The notes under the pieces were generated by a model. It was not told the DNA's origin. It made no database searches and was given only the letters and a program-made list of their open reading frames with translations. From Nocardioides baekrokdamisoli (GTDB taxonomy: Bacteria; Actinomycetota; Actinomycetes; Propionibacteriales; Nocardioidaceae), in assembly GCF_003945325.1 (NCBI RefSeq), contig NZ_AP019307.1, forward strand, positions 1,488,001-1,552,000: DNA of 64,000 nucleotides, in the 5' to 3' direction. Below are positions 63,712-64,000 of the stretch, one piece after another (position 1 is the stretch's first letter; the number at the start of each line of letters is the position of its first letter). The position numbers were made by a program, and so were the translations under genes.

Positions 63712-64000
63712 CCCATCCGGCGCTGGTGGGCGCACGTCGGGAGCCGTACTGGCTCGACACCGACCTGCGCCCGCCGGCCCGCTCACACCTGCGAGGCACG
63801 GAGCGGTGTGACCTCGCGATCATCGGTGGCGGCTTCACCGGCCTGTGGACTGCGGTCCTGGCGAAGGAGGCCGACCCCGATCGCGACATCGTCCTGATCG
63901 ATGCCGAGCGGGTCGCGGGCGCCGCCACGGGCCGCAACGGAGGCTTCTGCGATGCCAGCCTCACTCATGGTGAGGCGAACGGCCGCGCCAGGTGGCCCGA
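63708..64000 (+). CDS. FAD-dependent DAO-type oxidase, truncated at window end
   Basis: ATG 63708 overlaps the permease stop (ATGA) and the frame is open to the window end. The N-terminal 97 residues include YWLDTDLRPP, the FAD-binding CDLAIIGGGFTGLWTAVLAKE, VLIDAERVAGAATGRNGGFC, and SLTHGEAN. This pattern fits the D-amino-acid-oxidase-like group that contains gamma-glutamylputrescine oxidase (PuuB/OrdL). Its coupling to the permease suggests an oxidative step on the imported amine. The rest of the gene is outside the window. Confidence 0.85.
   Translation, partial: MTHPALVGARREPYWLDTDLRPPARSHLRGTERCDLAIIGGGFTGLWTAVLAKEADPDRDIVLIDAERVAGAATGRNGGFCDASLTHGEANGRARWP

Overview
The window is GC-rich actinobacterial chromosome. 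The evidence is the base composition, many GTG starts with GTGA/ATGA overlaps, DUF2510 and class III cyclase proteins, a Tad/Flp pilus locus without an outer-membrane secretin, and terminators lacking U-runs. Gene content and the frequent CGTACG hexamers suggest Propionibacteriales/Nocardioidaceae, but that placement is an inference from style only.

Layout. 1-17.9 kb is ordinary core genome: a DUF559-type protein, cold-shock protein, membrane and secreted proteins, a LuxR-type regulator with a degenerate receiver, an alpha/beta hydrolase plus Baeyer-Villiger monooxygenase operon, a membrane adenylate cyclase, NADH dehydrogenase II, a tandem crcB pair, a large beta-helix secreted protein, and tRNAs Lys, Asp, Glu and Phe.

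17,889-41,437 is an integrated element of about 23.5 kb. A 45-bp sequence from the 3' half of tRNA-Phe is repeated exactly at its right end. It carries an excisionase-like HTH protein, a P4-type primase/helicase, a tyrosine integrase and an XRE regulator, but no phage structural genes. Its largest cargo is a defence-like operon (Swt1-HEPN/DUF499 ATPase, DUF1156 adenine methyltransferase, SNF2 helicase with DUF3883). Next to it, divergent, are a second SNF2-type helicase with an unknown N-terminal region and a small nucleotidyl-cyclase-like protein. Smaller cargo includes an unknown 406/133-aa gene pair at the left end, a SHOCT-containing trio and a HAD/membrane-protein pair. A 26-bp-stem hairpin follows the replicative helicase, and a shared palindrome lies upstream of both the integrase and the XRE gene.

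41.5-52.4 kb is a Tad (Flp) pilus locus on the minus strand: four flp-type pilin genes (two encode identical proteins), tadE, a tadG-like gene, cpaB, cpaE, cpaF, tadB and tadC, ending in two translationally coupled GT-C-like membrane proteins.

52.6-64 kb is mainly polyamine catabolism: agmatine deiminase (aguA), N-carbamoylputrescine amidase (aguB), an APC permease, putrescine-oxidase-like amine oxidase, aminobutyraldehyde-dehydrogenase-like enzyme, a TetR regulator and a truncated DAO-type oxidase. Three copies of a GTTTGAACG-T-CGTTCAAAC-like operator precede the amine oxidase, aguA and permease genes and tie them into one probable regulon. Inserted among them are a threonine aldolase/DUF6421 operon with a divergent Lrp regulator, and a lipoprotein gene.
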